Shown here: piece by piece, positions 9,945 to 18,977 of the stretch
Position numbering within the stretch: position 1 is the first letter of the stretch
Layout: each line of letters begins with the position of its first letter
From: Miniimonas arenae
GTDB lineage: Bacteria; Actinomycetota; Actinomycetes; Actinomycetales; Beutenbergiaceae
Length of the DNA: 64,000 nucleotides
Assembly: GCF_006351005.1 (NCBI RefSeq)
Contig: NZ_VENP01000006.1
Location: 1 to 64,000, forward strand
Reading direction: 5' to 3'
The notes under the pieces: model-generated
What the model saw: only the letters and a program-made list of their open reading frames with translations
Told to the model about the DNA's origin: nothing
Database searches by the model: none
Translations under genes and position numbers: made by a program

Positions 9945-10880
9945 TCAGGCCTGGACCCGACGGCGCAGCCGCGGGTCGAGGACGGGCGCCAGCAGGTCGA
10001 CGGCCAGGTTGACGACGACGAAGACGGCCGCCGCAATGATGACGATCGCCTGCAGGACGGGGGTGTCCTGCGCGTTGAGCGCGTCCGCCGTGAGCCGGCC
10101 GATGCCGAACCTGGCGAACACGGTCTCGGTCACGACGGCGCCGCCGATGAGCTCTCCGAGCAGCACGCCCGCGATGGTCATGGCGGGCAGGGCCGCGTTG
10201 CGCAGCACGTTGCGCACCAGCAGCCACGGCTCGCTCGCGCCCTTCGCGCGCACGACGGCGACGAACGGCTGGGCGCGCACGTCGTCGATCGCGCGCAGCA
10301 GCACCTGGGCGAGCGGCGCGCTGATCGGGACGGCGAGGGTGAGCACGGGCAGGATCAGGGCCTCCACCGGGCCCGGGCGGATCACCGAGATCCACCCGAG
10401 CCGGAAGGAGAACAGCTGGATGAGCACGATGCCGAGCCAGAAGACCGGCACCGAGATGAACAGCGAGGGCAGGGAGCGCAGGAGTGTCGCGAGCCACGAG
10501 AACGGGCTGAGGCTGGCCGCGAAGGCCAGCAGCCCCGCGAGCAGCACCGCCGCGACGAAGCCGAGGCCCGCCAGCAGCAGGGTGGACCCGAGGGCCTCAC
10601 CGACCAGCACGCGCACCGGCGCCCCGGAGGCGACCGAGTAGCCGAGGTCGCCGCCGAGGGCGCCGCTGAGCGCGTGCCAGTACTCCGCCAGCAGGCCGGA
10701 GTCCGCCCCGTAGCTCTCCCGGATCGCCGCGATCTGCTCCGCCGTGAGCCCCAGCTCGGGGTTCTCGAAGCGGATCATCACGGCGTCCCCGGGCAGGGCC
10801 TGCAGCAGCACGAACGCGAGGGTGAACGCGCCGAGCAGGACCCCGAGGGAGGAGAGCACGCGGCTCGCGACGTACGTCAC
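9945..10880 (-). CDS. ABC transporter permease, DppB-type
   Basis: A 311-residue permease with about six TM segments. N-terminal TM MTYVASRVLSSLGVLLGAFT is followed by the LPGDAV periplasmic signature, YxxxLGGDLGYS, the EAA-like loop VVRAKGASEPWLLVRNVLRNA, and the C-terminal VVTETVFARFGIGRL. GTG at 10880 overlaps the binding-protein stop (GTGA). It belongs to the same importer as the DppC-type permease and the double ATPase. Confidence 0.93.
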   Translation of the reverse strand: MTYVASRVLSSLGVLLGAFTLAFVLLQALPGDAVMIRFENPELGLTAEQIAAIRESYGADSGLLAEYWHALSGALGGDLGYSVASGAPVRVLVGEALGSTLLLAGLGFVAAVLLAGLLAFAASLSPFSWLATLLRSLPSLFISVPVFWLGIVLIQLFSFRLGWISVIRPGPVEALILPVLTLAVPISAPLAQVLLRAIDDVRAQPFVAVVRAKGASEPWLLVRNVLRNAALPAMTIAGVLLGELIGGAVVTETVFARFGIGRLTADALNAQDTPVLQAIVIIAAAVFVVVNLAVDLLAPVLDPRLRRRVQA

Positions 10881-12550
10881 TGCTCCAGCCAGGTGTCGTA
10901 GAACTTCGGGCGAGCGATCGAGTCCCAGCCGAATCCGTGCACGTAGTTCTGCGCGCCGTACACCTGCGGCTCCTCGAACAGCGGGATCACGTAGGCGTTG
11001 TCCACGAGGTACCGCTGCGCCGCGGCGGACGCGTCCAGGCGAACCTGCGGGTCCGGCGTCGAGGCGACAGCCTCGAGGAGCGAGTCGAGCTCGGCGTCGT
11101 TGGACAGGAGCGCGTTGCGGTTCTTGGAGTGGAACTGGCTCTTGATGACGTCGAGGTCGGTGCGGCCGACCATCGAGTGGTACAGCTGGACCTGGTTGGG
11201 GTCCTTCATCGCGGTGGCGTACGTGCCGGAGTCCGCGGCGAGGATCTGCAGGTCGACGCCGATCTCCTTCAGCTGCTGGGAGATCAGGGTGAGGGTGTCG
11301 CGCGAGAGCGGCTGCGGCTTGGCCTCGCTGGCCACGAGGGTGAGCGTCTTGCCGTCCTTCGCGCGGATGCCGTCGGCACCCGGAACCCAGCCGGCCTCGT
11401 CCAGGAGGGTCTTCGCCTTTTCCGGGTCGTAGGCGAGCTGGTCGGACAGGTCGACGTAGCCGAGCGCGGTGTGGGACAGCACGCCCGTCGCGGCCGGGTA
11501 GTTCTCGGTGAAGACCGTGTCGACGAGCTCCTGGGTGTTCACGCCGGCCACGAGCGCCTGGCGCACCTTGAGGTCGGAGAGGATCTCGTTGGTGAAGCGC
11601 AGCGAGAGGCTGTTGTTGACGCCCTGGGTCTGCGGGGCGAAGAGCTGCAGGCCGGCCGAGGTGACCTGCTCCTCGTCGTAGGCCTGGACGTAGCGGATGA
11701 GGTCGGCCTGGCCCGACGTGAGCGCGCCGATCCGCACGCTGTCCTCGGGGGTCACGGTGAACCGGACCGAGTCGAGGTACGCGCGGCCCTGGTGCTCGCT
11801 CTCCTCCGGCGCCCAGTCGTAGTCCTCACGCGCCGTGAGCACGAGCTCGGAGCCGACCGTCTCGTCCGTGATGACGAACGGGCCCGTGCCGACCACGTTG
11901 GTGGCGTTGCCGGCCGCGAAGGCGTCCGCGTCGCCGTCGAGCGTCGCGGAGGACAGGATGCCGGCGCCGTTGGCCGAGGTCGCCTGCAGGAAGCCGGGCG
12001 CGGGGGCGGAGAACCGGAAGATCACGGTGTCCTCGTCCACGACCTCGCTGCCGGCGTAGTTGTTGATCTGCTCCGACACGGCGAACCCGCGGTCCGGGTC
12101 GCCGGTACCGTACAGGTCGAAGTTCTTCGCGACGACCTCGGCGTCCAGCGGCGTGCCGTCGGAGAACGTCACGTCGGGGCGGAGGTTGAACGTGTACTCG
12201 GTCGCGTCGTCGTTCATCGCCCAGTCCGTGGCGAGCCACGGGGAGAACTCCAGCGTCACCGGGTCCTGGAAGACGAGCTTGTCGGTGATGTTCGCGATGA
12301 GGCCACCGTTGGGGTAGAAGCCCGACGCCGGCGGGTAGAGCGTGTCGTAGGCCTGGTACTCCAGGTAGAGCAACTCGCCGCCGGTCTGGACGTCGCCGGC
12401 GGCCTCGGCGTCGCCGCTGGCGTCGCTCGTGCCGTTCGCGGCGTCGGTGGCGTCACCGGTCCCGGCGGAGCCGGAGCCGCAGGCCGCCAGCAGGGCGACG
12501 GCCGAGACGGCTGCCGCGACGGCGGCAAGGGGACGGACGGATCGGGACAT
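10877..12550 (-). CDS. Solute-binding lipoprotein of peptide-type ABC transporter (KPN_01854-like)
   Basis: A 557-residue SBP family 5 protein. A signal peptide with lipobox LLAAC (Cys24) is followed by an Asp/Ala/Gly/Thr-rich spacer, so the mature protein should be lipid-anchored outside the membrane. The segment YLEYQAYDTLYPPASGFYPNGG is typical of the KPN_01854 group that accompanies luciferase-like monooxygenases. The later W.ATDWAMNDDATEYTFNLRPDVTFSDGTPLDA block is the family 5 signature. ATG at 12550 follows a GGAG site and is the first gene of the six-gene operon. The palindrome at 12633-12649 and a TAGGTT -10 box lie upstream. Confidence 0.93.
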   Translation of the reverse strand: MSRSVRPLAAVAAAVSAVALLAACGSGSAGTGDATDAANGTSDASGDAEAAGDVQTGGELLYLEYQAYDTLYPPASGFYPNGGLIANITDKLVFQDPVTLEFSPWLATDWAMNDDATEYTFNLRPDVTFSDGTPLDAEVVAKNFDLYGTGDPDRGFAVSEQINNYAGSEVVDEDTVIFRFSAPAPGFLQATSANGAGILSSATLDGDADAFAAGNATNVVGTGPFVITDETVGSELVLTAREDYDWAPEESEHQGRAYLDSVRFTVTPEDSVRIGALTSGQADLIRYVQAYDEEQVTSAGLQLFAPQTQGVNNSLSLRFTNEILSDLKVRQALVAGVNTQELVDTVFTENYPAATGVLSHTALGYVDLSDQLAYDPEKAKTLLDEAGWVPGADGIRAKDGKTLTLVASEAKPQPLSRDTLTLISQQLKEIGVDLQILAADSGTYATAMKDPNQVQLYHSMVGRTDLDVIKSQFHSKNRNALLSNDAELDSLLEAVASTPDPQVRLDASAAAQRYLVDNAYVIPLFEEPQVYGAQNYVHGFGWDSIARPKFYDTWLEQ

Positions 12551-12623
12551 CGACGGTGCTCCTCGGGTCAGGGGGGAATGCTGACTCCGACCGTACGAGC
12601 GAACCGGGTCTGGTTGCTGGCAC

Positions 12624-12629
12624 AACCTA
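12624..12629 (-). promoter_or_regulatory. -10 box of the ABC/monooxygenase operon
   Basis: Minus-strand TAGGTT (12629 to 12624) matches the actinobacterial TAnnnT -10. It starts 3 bp downstream of the GTCTC-N7-GAGAC palindrome. The predicted start point near 12617 leaves a ~67-nt leader before the binding-protein ATG. The GGTTG-N6-CAACC pair partly overlaps the -10 and could form a small hairpin. Confidence 0.5.
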
Positions 12630-12632
12630 TTC

Positions 12633-12649
12633 GTCTCGCGATCCGAGAC
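12633..12649. promoter_or_regulatory. 17-bp palindromic operator candidate (copy 1)
   Basis: gtctcgcgatccgagac: 6-bp inverted arms GTCTCG/CGAGAC around 5 bp. It sits just upstream of the -10 of the transporter operon, where a repressor would block RNA polymerase. Essentially the same element precedes ndgR at 21789-21805, so the NdgR-type IclR regulator is the obvious candidate ligand. The match is seen; the binding is inferred. Confidence 0.6.
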
Positions 12650-12709
12650 ATCACGAGGGGTGATGCAGGGGGACCGCGGGATGTGCCGTGACGCGGGTCA
12701 CACGTCGAG

Positions 12710-14824
12710 TCACGCCCCGGCGCGCGCGATCCGCCGCGGCCACCAGAACCGGTCCCCCAGCAGCAGCGCGAGGGCCGGCACGAGCATCGTCCGCACCACG
12801 AGGGTGTCGAGCAGCACGCCGAGGCAGACCACCACGCCGAGCTGCGCGAGCACGACGAGCGGCAGCACGCCGAGCACCGCGAACACGGCCGCGAGCAGGA
12901 TGCCCGCGCTCGTGATGACGCCGCCGGTCGCGCCCAGCGCGCGCAGCATGCCCTCGCGCGCCCCGTGCTCGATGGACTCCTCACGCGCCCGCGTCACGAG
13001 GAAGATGTTGTAGTCCACGCCGAGCGCCACGAGGAACAGGAACGCCATGAGCGGCACGCCCTCGTCGAGCGCCGAGAACCCGAGCGGACCGGTGAAGATC
13101 CACCAGGACGCGCCCAGGGCCGCGAAGTAGGTGCCGACCACGGTGAGCACGAGCAGCACGGGCGCGACAACGGCGCGGAGCAGGAGCGCCAGCGCCACGA
13201 GCACGAGGCCGAGGATGAGCGGCACGATGAGCTGGCGGTCGCGCGCGGCCGCCTCGGTGGCGTCCATCGTCTGAGCCTCGGGCCCGCCGACGTAGGTCTC
13301 GGGCTCGTCCTGCAGTGCCGTGCGCAGGTCGCGGATCGCCTGCTGCGCCTCGGCCGAGCCCTCGTGCGAGGTGAGCACGACCTGGAGCTGGGTCACGCCG
13401 TCGCCCTCGGACACCGGGCTGACCGACGCGACGCCCGGCACCGCGGAGGCGAGCTCCTGGACCTGCGTGGCGTCCGCCGTCGTAACGATGGAGGTCGGGT
13501 TCGCCGTGCCGGCCGGGTAAGACTCGCTGATCCGGTCCGCCGCGACGATCGCCTCGGGCGTGCTGAGGAACTGCTCCGCGGTGTCCAGGCCGAGGCGCAG
13601 CTGCGTGTTGCCGATCGCCAGTGCGCCCAGGCCGACCACCACGGTGAGCGCGACGGCGAGCGGGCGCTTCGCGACGCCGTCGCCGATCCGGCGCCACACC
13701 GAGCGCGTCTCCGCCGCCGTCGCGTCGCCCACCCGGGGCGCCCGCGGCCAGAAGATCCCGCGCGGGAACACGACGAGCGCGGCGGGCAGGAGGCCGAGCA
13801 CGAACGTCGCCGCGACCACGATCCCGACGGCGCACGCGAGTCCCAGCCCACGGGTCGTGGGCACGAGCGAGAGCAGCAGGGTGAGCACGCCGACCACCAC
13901 GGTGCCGGCGCTGCACAGCACGGGTTCGAGGGTGCGGCGCAGGGCGAGCGCCATCGCCTCGCGACGGTCCGGCAGACGGCGCAGCTCGTCGCGGTAGCGC
14001 GAGATGAGCAGCAGGGCGTAGTTCGTCCCGGCGCCGAACACGAGGACCGACAGGATGCCGATCGTCGACTCGTTCGACGGGATGTCGACGGCGGCCAGCA
14101 CGTGGGTCGCGAGGACCGCCGCGGACTGGTCGGCGAGCCCGACCACCGTGAGCGGGACGAGCCAGAGCACCGGGCTGCGGTAGGTGACGATGAGCAGGAT
14201 CGCGACGACGAGCGCCGTGGCGCCGAGCAGGCGGAAGTTCGCGCCGTCGAACACCGAGGCGAGGTCCGCCTCGACCCCCGCGGGCCCGGTGACCTGGGCC
14301 TGCACGCCGTCGGGCGCCCCATCGCGAAGGGTGGCGCGCAGGTCGACGACGGCGTCGGCCACCGCCGACGCGCTCGTCGCCTCGATCGGGACGATCCCGA
14401 GCGCCGCGGTGCCGTCCTCGGACGGCACGACGACGGGCTGACCGCCCGCGAGCTCGCCCACCAGGGCGCCGATCGCCTCGAGCTGCTCGGGGGTGAGCGC
14501 GGCGCCGTCGTCGGCTGAGCTCGAGCCGGCGGCGGTGAAGAGCACGACGGCGGTGCTGCCGTCCTGCTGCGGGAGGCGCTCGGCGAGCTCGGCGGCCTGC
14601 GTCGAGTCGGCGCCGACCGGCAGCTGGTCCGTCGCGCCGCGCTCGCGCTCGGCCTGGCCGAGGCCGCCGATCAGCGCGCCGCCGATCAGCAGCGGGAGCA
14701 GCGCGACGATCCACGCCGTGCGGGCGCCGGTCGCGAAGCGGATCCAGCCGGAGGAGCGGTGGCTGGGCTCGCCGCCCGGACCGTCCTGCGTCACGTCGGC
14801 CTTGGTCCCTGCGGTGGTGCTCAT
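12710..14824 (-). CDS. MMPL-family (RND-type) membrane transporter
   Basis: A 704-residue protein with the two-fold MMPL layout: a TM near residues 38-57, a large extracytoplasmic domain, a five-to-six TM block containing FGAGTNYALLLISRYRDELRR, a second soluble domain, and a second TM block with FLVALGVDYNIFLVTRAREES. Members export lipids or drugs using the proton gradient. It is divergent from a MarR gene, and the two promoters share a sequence motif, so export is probably induced by relief of MarR repression. The ATG at 14824 has a GGAGG ribosome site. The cargo is unknown. Confidence 0.92.
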   Translation of the reverse strand: MSTTAGTKADVTQDGPGGEPSHRSSGWIRFATGARTAWIVALLPLLIGGALIGGLGQAERERGATDQLPVGADSTQAAELAERLPQQDGSTAVVLFTAAGSSSADDGAALTPEQLEAIGALVGELAGGQPVVVPSEDGTAALGIVPIEATSASAVADAVVDLRATLRDGAPDGVQAQVTGPAGVEADLASVFDGANFRLLGATALVVAILLIVTYRSPVLWLVPLTVVGLADQSAAVLATHVLAAVDIPSNESTIGILSVLVFGAGTNYALLLISRYRDELRRLPDRREAMALALRRTLEPVLCSAGTVVVGVLTLLLSLVPTTRGLGLACAVGIVVAATFVLGLLPAALVVFPRGIFWPRAPRVGDATAAETRSVWRRIGDGVAKRPLAVALTVVVGLGALAIGNTQLRLGLDTAEQFLSTPEAIVAADRISESYPAGTANPTSIVTTADATQVQELASAVPGVASVSPVSEGDGVTQLQVVLTSHEGSAEAQQAIRDLRTALQDEPETYVGGPEAQTMDATEAAARDRQLIVPLILGLVLVALALLLRAVVAPVLLVLTVVGTYFAALGASWWIFTGPLGFSALDEGVPLMAFLFLVALGVDYNIFLVTRAREESIEHGAREGMLRALGATGGVITSAGILLAAVFAVLGVLPLVVLAQLGVVVCLGVLLDTLVVRTMLVPALALLLGDRFWWPRRIARAGA

Positions 14825-14850
14825 CGGTCCTCCTGGCGGCAGCGAAGTCG

Positions 14851-14871
14851 CTAAGTGCGTGAACTATATGG
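14851..14871. promoter_or_regulatory. Candidate MarR operator upstream of the MMPL gene
   Basis: CTAAG-tgc-GTGAACTA-t-ATGG recurs almost unchanged over the marR start at 15162-15182. The inner AAGT...AACTA halves are an imperfect inverted repeat typical of MarR operators. It lies 27 bp upstream of the MMPL ATG. Confidence 0.5.
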
Positions 14872-14944
14872 GCCATCGGTGTGTGCGACCAGCGTCCGGC
14901 CGACCGCGAGGGGCGCCGCGACGTCGATCCGCAGCGTCAGCACC

Positions 14945-15055
14945 ATGGAGTCCACGTTCACGTCGCTCTCGCAGGACGTCGCCTACGGCACGCTCGACGT
15001 CGACGCGGCCGTGGACGAGTGGTTCGCCGAGGCGGAGGCCGCGATCGGCGGCTGA
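14945..15055 (+). pseudogene. Possible fossil of a family 1 solute-binding protein C-terminus
   Basis: A 36-residue open stretch ending at a TGA reads FTSLSQDVAYGTLDVDAAVDEW then FAEAEAAIGG. It has the look and position-specific pattern of the last helices of sugar-type ABC solute-binding proteins. The rest of such a gene is missing, and no ribosome site is evident. It could equally be chance coding in GC-rich DNA. It lies in the 354-bp gap between the divergent MMPL and marR genes. Confidence 0.3.
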
Positions 15056-15136
15056 CACCGGTGCCACGGGCGGCCGTCGAGCAGGACCTCGGCGGCCGTC
15101 CGTCGCCGCGCGGGACCCTGGGCGAAGGGGCGGGTC

Positions 15137-15182
15137 TACGATGGGCCCGCCGACCCGGTCCCTAAGCAGGTGAACTAGATGG
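15137..15182 (+). promoter_or_regulatory. marR promoter and overlapping operator
   Basis: A TACGAT -10 box lies at 15137-15142. The operator-like CTAAG-cag-GTGAACTA-g-ATGG (15162-15182) overlaps the ATG at 15179, so bound MarR would block its own gene. No Shine-Dalgarno sequence is seen. Confidence 0.45.
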
Positions 15183-15673
15183 CGGACGAGATCGACCTCA
15201 GCAAGCCCGGGGCGTGGCGACAGACCGAGTCGCTCACGCTCCTTCGTCGCGTCATGGATCTCGGTGGTTCAGTGCGGCACACGGTCTCGGGTGCCTCGGG
15301 TCTCAGCGAGAAGGAGATCCACGCCCTCGAGCACCTCGCGCGCGGACCCCTCGGCCCGGCGGAGATCGCCCGCCTCCTCGACGTCACAACGGCGGCGTCC
15401 ACCGGCATCGTGGACCGGCTGGAGACCCGGGGGCACGCGGAGCGGCGGCCGCACCCCATCGACCGACGGCGCACCGCCGTCACGATCACCGAGTCTGCGC
15501 GCCACGAGGTGATGCGGCACATGGGCCCGATGTTTCGTGCTCTCGCCGAGGCGGACGCCGCCCTCACGGACGAGGAGCGTGCCGTCGTCGTGCGCTACCT
15601 CGGCGCCGCGCTCGCCGCGGCGGAGCACGTCGAGGGCAACCACCGCACGCGGCGTGTCGTACCCCCCGCCTAG
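15179..15673 (+). CDS. MarR-family transcriptional regulator
   Basis: A 164-residue winged-helix regulator: recognition-helix region LGPAEIARLLDVTTAASTGI followed by the wing DRLETRGHAERRPHPIDRRRTAVTIT. The size and order are normal for MarR. It is divergent from the MMPL exporter, with which it shares an operator-like motif, and lies 9 bp upstream of a luciferase-like oxidoreductase. It probably represses the exporter and itself until a small ligand binds. Confidence 0.9.
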   Translation: MADEIDLSKPGAWRQTESLTLLRRVMDLGGSVRHTVSGASGLSEKEIHALEHLARGPLGPAEIARLLDVTTAASTGIVDRLETRGHAERRPHPIDRRRTAVTITESARHEVMRHMGPMFRALAEADAALTDEERAVVVRYLGAALAAAEHVEGNHRTRRVVPPA

Positions 15674-15682
15674 CCTTCCCGC

Positions 15683-16525
15683 ATGCGCTACGGCTTCGTC
15701 GGTTCCTTCGGCTCCGCGACCGAGCTCGTCCGCCTCGCCGTCGAGGCCGAGGAGCACGGGTGGGACGGGTTCTTCGGCTGGGACGGTGTGAGCCTCGGGC
15801 CGGCACCGACGTGGGACCCGTTCACGCTGCTGGGCGCCGTCGCGGCGCAGACGTCGCGGATCCGCCTCGGGACCCTCGTGCTCGCCCTGCCCCGCCGGCT
15901 GCCGTGGGAGCTCGCCCGCCAGGCGCTCACGCTTGACCACCTCTCCGGCGGCCGGCTCGTGCTGCCGGTGGGCGTGGGCGTGACGGACGACCGCGCCGTC
16001 GCCGGCGTGCTCGGCCGCGGCGCCACACCGACCGATCTGCGCACGCGCGCCGCGCTGCTCGACGAGACGCTCGCCGTGCTCGACCTCGCTGCCACCGCCG
16101 AGCCGTTCTCGTTCACCGGCGAGCACTACCACATCGAGGAGATGCAGATCGCTCCTGCGCCCCTGCAGCGCCCGCACGTGCCCGTGTGGCCCGTCGGGGC
16201 ATGGCCGAGCGTGCGCTCCATGCGGCGCGCGGCGCGGTGGGACGGTGTGGTGGTGCAGCTGCGTGGGGAGCGCGCGATGGCGGACCCGACACCCGACGAC
16301 GTGCGCGACCTGGTCGCCTGGCTCACCCGGGAGCGGGGCGCCGACGAGATGGCGGGGTTCGACGTCGTGCTCCAGGGGACGTTCACGGGCGAGGCGGACG
16401 CCGCCGCGCGGGCCGCCGCGTACGAGGAGGCGGGCGCGACGTGGTGGATCGACGGGCGCTGGGAGGGCGAGGACGCCCAGTTCACCCGCCAGCTCGCGCT
16501 GGTGCGCGAGGGGCCGCCGCGCTGA
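15683..16525 (+). CDS. Luciferase-like (F420/FMN-dependent) oxidoreductase
   Basis: A 280-residue LLM-class protein: MRYGFVGSFG, VEAEEHGWDGFFGWDG, SRIRLGTLVLALPRRLPWELARQALTLDHLSGGRLVLPVGVG, and LQRPHVPVWPVGAWP are family hallmarks. It is shorter than the operon monooxygenase at 6347 and only distantly similar, so the cofactor could be F420 or FMN. TAGCCT at 15671-15676 lies exactly 6 bp before the ATG, so the gene may have its own leaderless transcript. Its context with MarR and an MMPL exporter hints at a detoxification role. Confidence 0.88.
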   Translation: MRYGFVGSFGSATELVRLAVEAEEHGWDGFFGWDGVSLGPAPTWDPFTLLGAVAAQTSRIRLGTLVLALPRRLPWELARQALTLDHLSGGRLVLPVGVGVTDDRAVAGVLGRGATPTDLRTRAALLDETLAVLDLAATAEPFSFTGEHYHIEEMQIAPAPLQRPHVPVWPVGAWPSVRSMRRAARWDGVVVQLRGERAMADPTPDDVRDLVAWLTRERGADEMAGFDVVLQGTFTGEADAAARAAAYEEAGATWWIDGRWEGEDAQFTRQLALVREGPPR

Positions 16526-16632
16526 TCGGCCCGCGGCTGGGGATCGGCCGAGCCCGCCGGGCCGGCGGGGTGGGACGACCCCACGCCACACGACACGCCC
16601 GACAGGACACGCCCGACACGACACGTGCCACA

Positions 16633-16650
16633 CGACACGCGCTCGTGTCG
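16633..16650. terminator. Hairpin between convergent oxidoreductase and acyltransferase genes
   Basis: CGACACG-cgct-CGTGTCG forms a perfect 7-bp stem with a 4-nt loop, located 18 bp from the acyltransferase stop and 108 bp past the oxidoreductase stop. The preceding 70 bp repeat cgacacg/ccacacg several times. Probably a bidirectional terminator. Confidence 0.45.
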
Positions 16651-16668
16651 ACCTCGGCACGGAGCGAG

Positions 16669-18771
16669 TCAGGACTGCTCGGCGCTCGGGTCGATCGCGC
16701 CGGACTGGATCGAGGTCCAGACGAGGTTCGCCATCTCGACCGAGCCGGTGCCCTCGCGCGGGTGCGTCGCGTCGTCGAAGAACCACTCGCCGTGCGGGTC
16801 GGAGTAGGCGTACCAGTCGATCACCCGCGCGTTCGGGTACTGCGGCACGACGCTCGCGAGCAGCGCGTTGTTCTGGTCCTGGTACTCCACGCGCGTACGG
16901 TCGTTGACGAGGAAGACCCGGTGGTCCGACAGCGCATCCAGCACCCGGCGCAGGTCCGCCTCGGCGATCGGTCCGTTGGAGCCGCCGTGCACCACGACGG
17001 TGCGGCCCAGCGTGCCGGCGTCCCGCATGGCCAGGACGATGTCGGCCATCTCGCGGAACTGCCGGGACACCTTCCAGTCCACCGTGACCGGCCCGAGCGC
17101 GGCGAGGTCCGGCGCGACCATGCCCATCACCGAGTCGCCGACCACCGTGATCGCGCCCACCTCGTCCACGGGTGCCGGCTCAGGGGCGGGCTCAGGGGCG
17201 GGCCGGTGCGTCTGCGGCACGGCCGCGGGCTGCGGGGCGAGGGCGGCCGGGGTGCCGTCGGGTCCGAGGGCCACGGTCACGCCCGGCATCACCGGGGTCC
17301 GAGCGGCCTCCGCGCCCGCGCCGGCGCCCGCACCGCCGTCGGGCGCGGTCACGACCCCACCGCCGCCGACGAGACGGTTGCTCGTCTCCAGCAGGCTCGG
17401 CCGCTCCGGCACGTGCGCCAGACCTGAGCCGAGACCGACCACGGCGAGCGCGGCGACGGCGAGCACCGCCGTCGTACGTCGTGCCGGCACGGCGAGCGGG
17501 CCGGCCGTCCGCACGGACCGCCACCAGTGCAGCAGTGCCCCGCGCCGCACGGGCGTCTCGACGAACCGCCACGACAGCTCCGCCAGCCCGCACGTGAGGG
17601 AGACCTGGAGCACCGCCACGACCGGCACGGCCCACGGCAGGTCCACGCCGGCGCGCGTCACCATGAGGACCGGCCAGTGCCACAGGTAGATGCCGTAGGA
17701 GCGCGTCCCGATCCACCGCAGGGGATGGCGGTCCAGCGCGCGCCCGATCGCGGACTGCGGATGGACCACGGCTCCCACGAGGACGACGCACACCACCGCG
17801 GCCACGGCGTAGCCGCCTCGGTACAGCAGCGTCGATCGCTCCGACACCCCGATGACGAGCGCCGCGAAGGCGGCCAGCCCCACGACGGCGGCGACGTCGC
17901 ACAGGTACGCCGAGCTGCGCGCGGCCGCGCCGCGCAGCCTCCACGGCCGCCACACGCACGCGAGCGCGGCGCCGAGCAGGAGCGGGAAGGCGTGCGTGTC
18001 GGTCCCCACGTACACCCGGGTCGGGTCGTTCGACACCGGCATGCCGCCGCCGACGGCGAGCACCACCATCGCGGTCGCGGACAGCGCGGCCAGCACGAGC
18101 AGCGCCTTGCCGAGCCGGTGCCGACCCCAGCGGATCGCGGCCCACGCCAGGAGGGGCGCCAGGAGGTAGAACTGCGCCTCGACCGCGAGCGTCCAGAGGT
18201 GTCGCAGCAGCGAAGGACGCTCATGCGCGTCGAAGTAGGACTCCGAGGACGCCACCTGGAACCAGTTGGAGACGTACAGAAGCGCGGCCGGCACGGCGCG
18301 ACGCAGGTGATCGAGCTGGTCGCGCAGGAGCAGCTCGATCACCACCACGGCACCGAGCACGAGGTACAGGGCGGGCAGGAGCCGCCGTGCGCGGCGGCCG
18401 TAGAAGGCGCCGACGCGCAGCCGTCCGGTGCGCTCGACCTCGGTGAGGATCAGCGTGGTGATGAGGAAGCCGGAGATGGCGAGGAACAGGTCGACGCCGA
18501 GGAAGCCGCCCGGCAGCCCCGCCGCACCCGCGTGGTAGGCGAGCACCGAGACGACGGCCAGGGCGCGCAGTCCGTCCAGGCCGGTGAGGTGCAGCCTGCG
18601 GTTCTGCGGTGCGCCCGGCGCCGGTGTGTGGGGCCGGGCCAGGTGGTCACCCGCCGGGGGTGTTTCGGCGGGCCGACGGTCGGCGACCGCGGTCGTCGCG
18701 CGCGTGCGGACCCCCGCGCCGTCGTGCAGGGCGGCCGGCCCGATGCTCCTGGCCGGTGCCTGCGACGTCAT
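16669..18771 (-). CDS. OafA/YrhL-type membrane acyltransferase with C-terminal SGNH domain
   Basis: A 700-residue protein. Residues ~45-430 form the ten-TM acyltransferase-3 domain: GLDGLRALAVVSVLAYH, GGFLGVDLFLAISGFLI, RHLWTLAVEAQFYL, and SYGIYLWHWPVL. A Pro/Ala-rich linker follows. The last ~190 residues look like a periplasmic SGNH hydrolase/transferase, with VVGDSVM and the DATHP block. Family members O-acetylate cell-surface polysaccharides, the membrane part passing acyl groups to the outer domain. ATG at 18771 is preferred to a longer frame that begins inside a duplicated 21-bp sequence. The specific glycan is unknown. Confidence 0.9.
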   Translation of the reverse strand: MTSQAPARSIGPAALHDGAGVRTRATTAVADRRPAETPPAGDHLARPHTPAPGAPQNRRLHLTGLDGLRALAVVSVLAYHAGAAGLPGGFLGVDLFLAISGFLITTLILTEVERTGRLRVGAFYGRRARRLLPALYLVLGAVVVIELLLRDQLDHLRRAVPAALLYVSNWFQVASSESYFDAHERPSLLRHLWTLAVEAQFYLLAPLLAWAAIRWGRHRLGKALLVLAALSATAMVVLAVGGGMPVSNDPTRVYVGTDTHAFPLLLGAALACVWRPWRLRGAAARSSAYLCDVAAVVGLAAFAALVIGVSERSTLLYRGGYAVAAVVCVVLVGAVVHPQSAIGRALDRHPLRWIGTRSYGIYLWHWPVLMVTRAGVDLPWAVPVVAVLQVSLTCGLAELSWRFVETPVRRGALLHWWRSVRTAGPLAVPARRTTAVLAVAALAVVGLGSGLAHVPERPSLLETSNRLVGGGGVVTAPDGGAGAGAGAEAARTPVMPGVTVALGPDGTPAALAPQPAAVPQTHRPAPEPAPEPAPVDEVGAITVVGDSVMGMVAPDLAALGPVTVDWKVSRQFREMADIVLAMRDAGTLGRTVVVHGGSNGPIAEADLRRVLDALSDHRVFLVNDRTRVEYQDQNNALLASVVPQYPNARVIDWYAYSDPHGEWFFDDATHPREGTGSVEMANLVWTSIQSGAIDPSAEQS

Positions 18772-18820
18772 CGCTCCAGTATCGGTGGCCGGTCTGGTCG
18801 GCCCAGGCAGCGGCGCCGGG

Positions 18821-18909
18821 CGAGTCGCCGCACGGCCGCACGCCGAGGCCCACGAGCCAGGCGACTCGGTCGGGGCAGCAGCGCTCGGCGAGTCGCCGCA
18901 CGGCCGCAC
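18821..18909. repeat. 21-bp direct repeat pair upstream of the acyltransferase gene
   Basis: cgagtcgccgcacggccgca plus one further base occurs identically at 18821-18841 and 18889-18909, with centres 68 bp apart, in the 206-bp gap between the acyltransferase and the VOC gene. The function is unknown; it could be a recombination relic or a regulatory pair. Confidence 0.6.
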
Positions 18910-18977
18910 GGCCGCGACCGTTGCGCCTGACGAGCCCCTCCGAGGTCGTCAGGGCTCTGGCCGCGAGCCGGTCGCGC

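Noticed and set aside
12551-12709. SAM or other riboswitch in the leader of the ABC/monooxygenase operon
   Set aside because: The ~67-nt leader shows only a small GGTTG/CAACC hairpin and no recognisable aptamer core.
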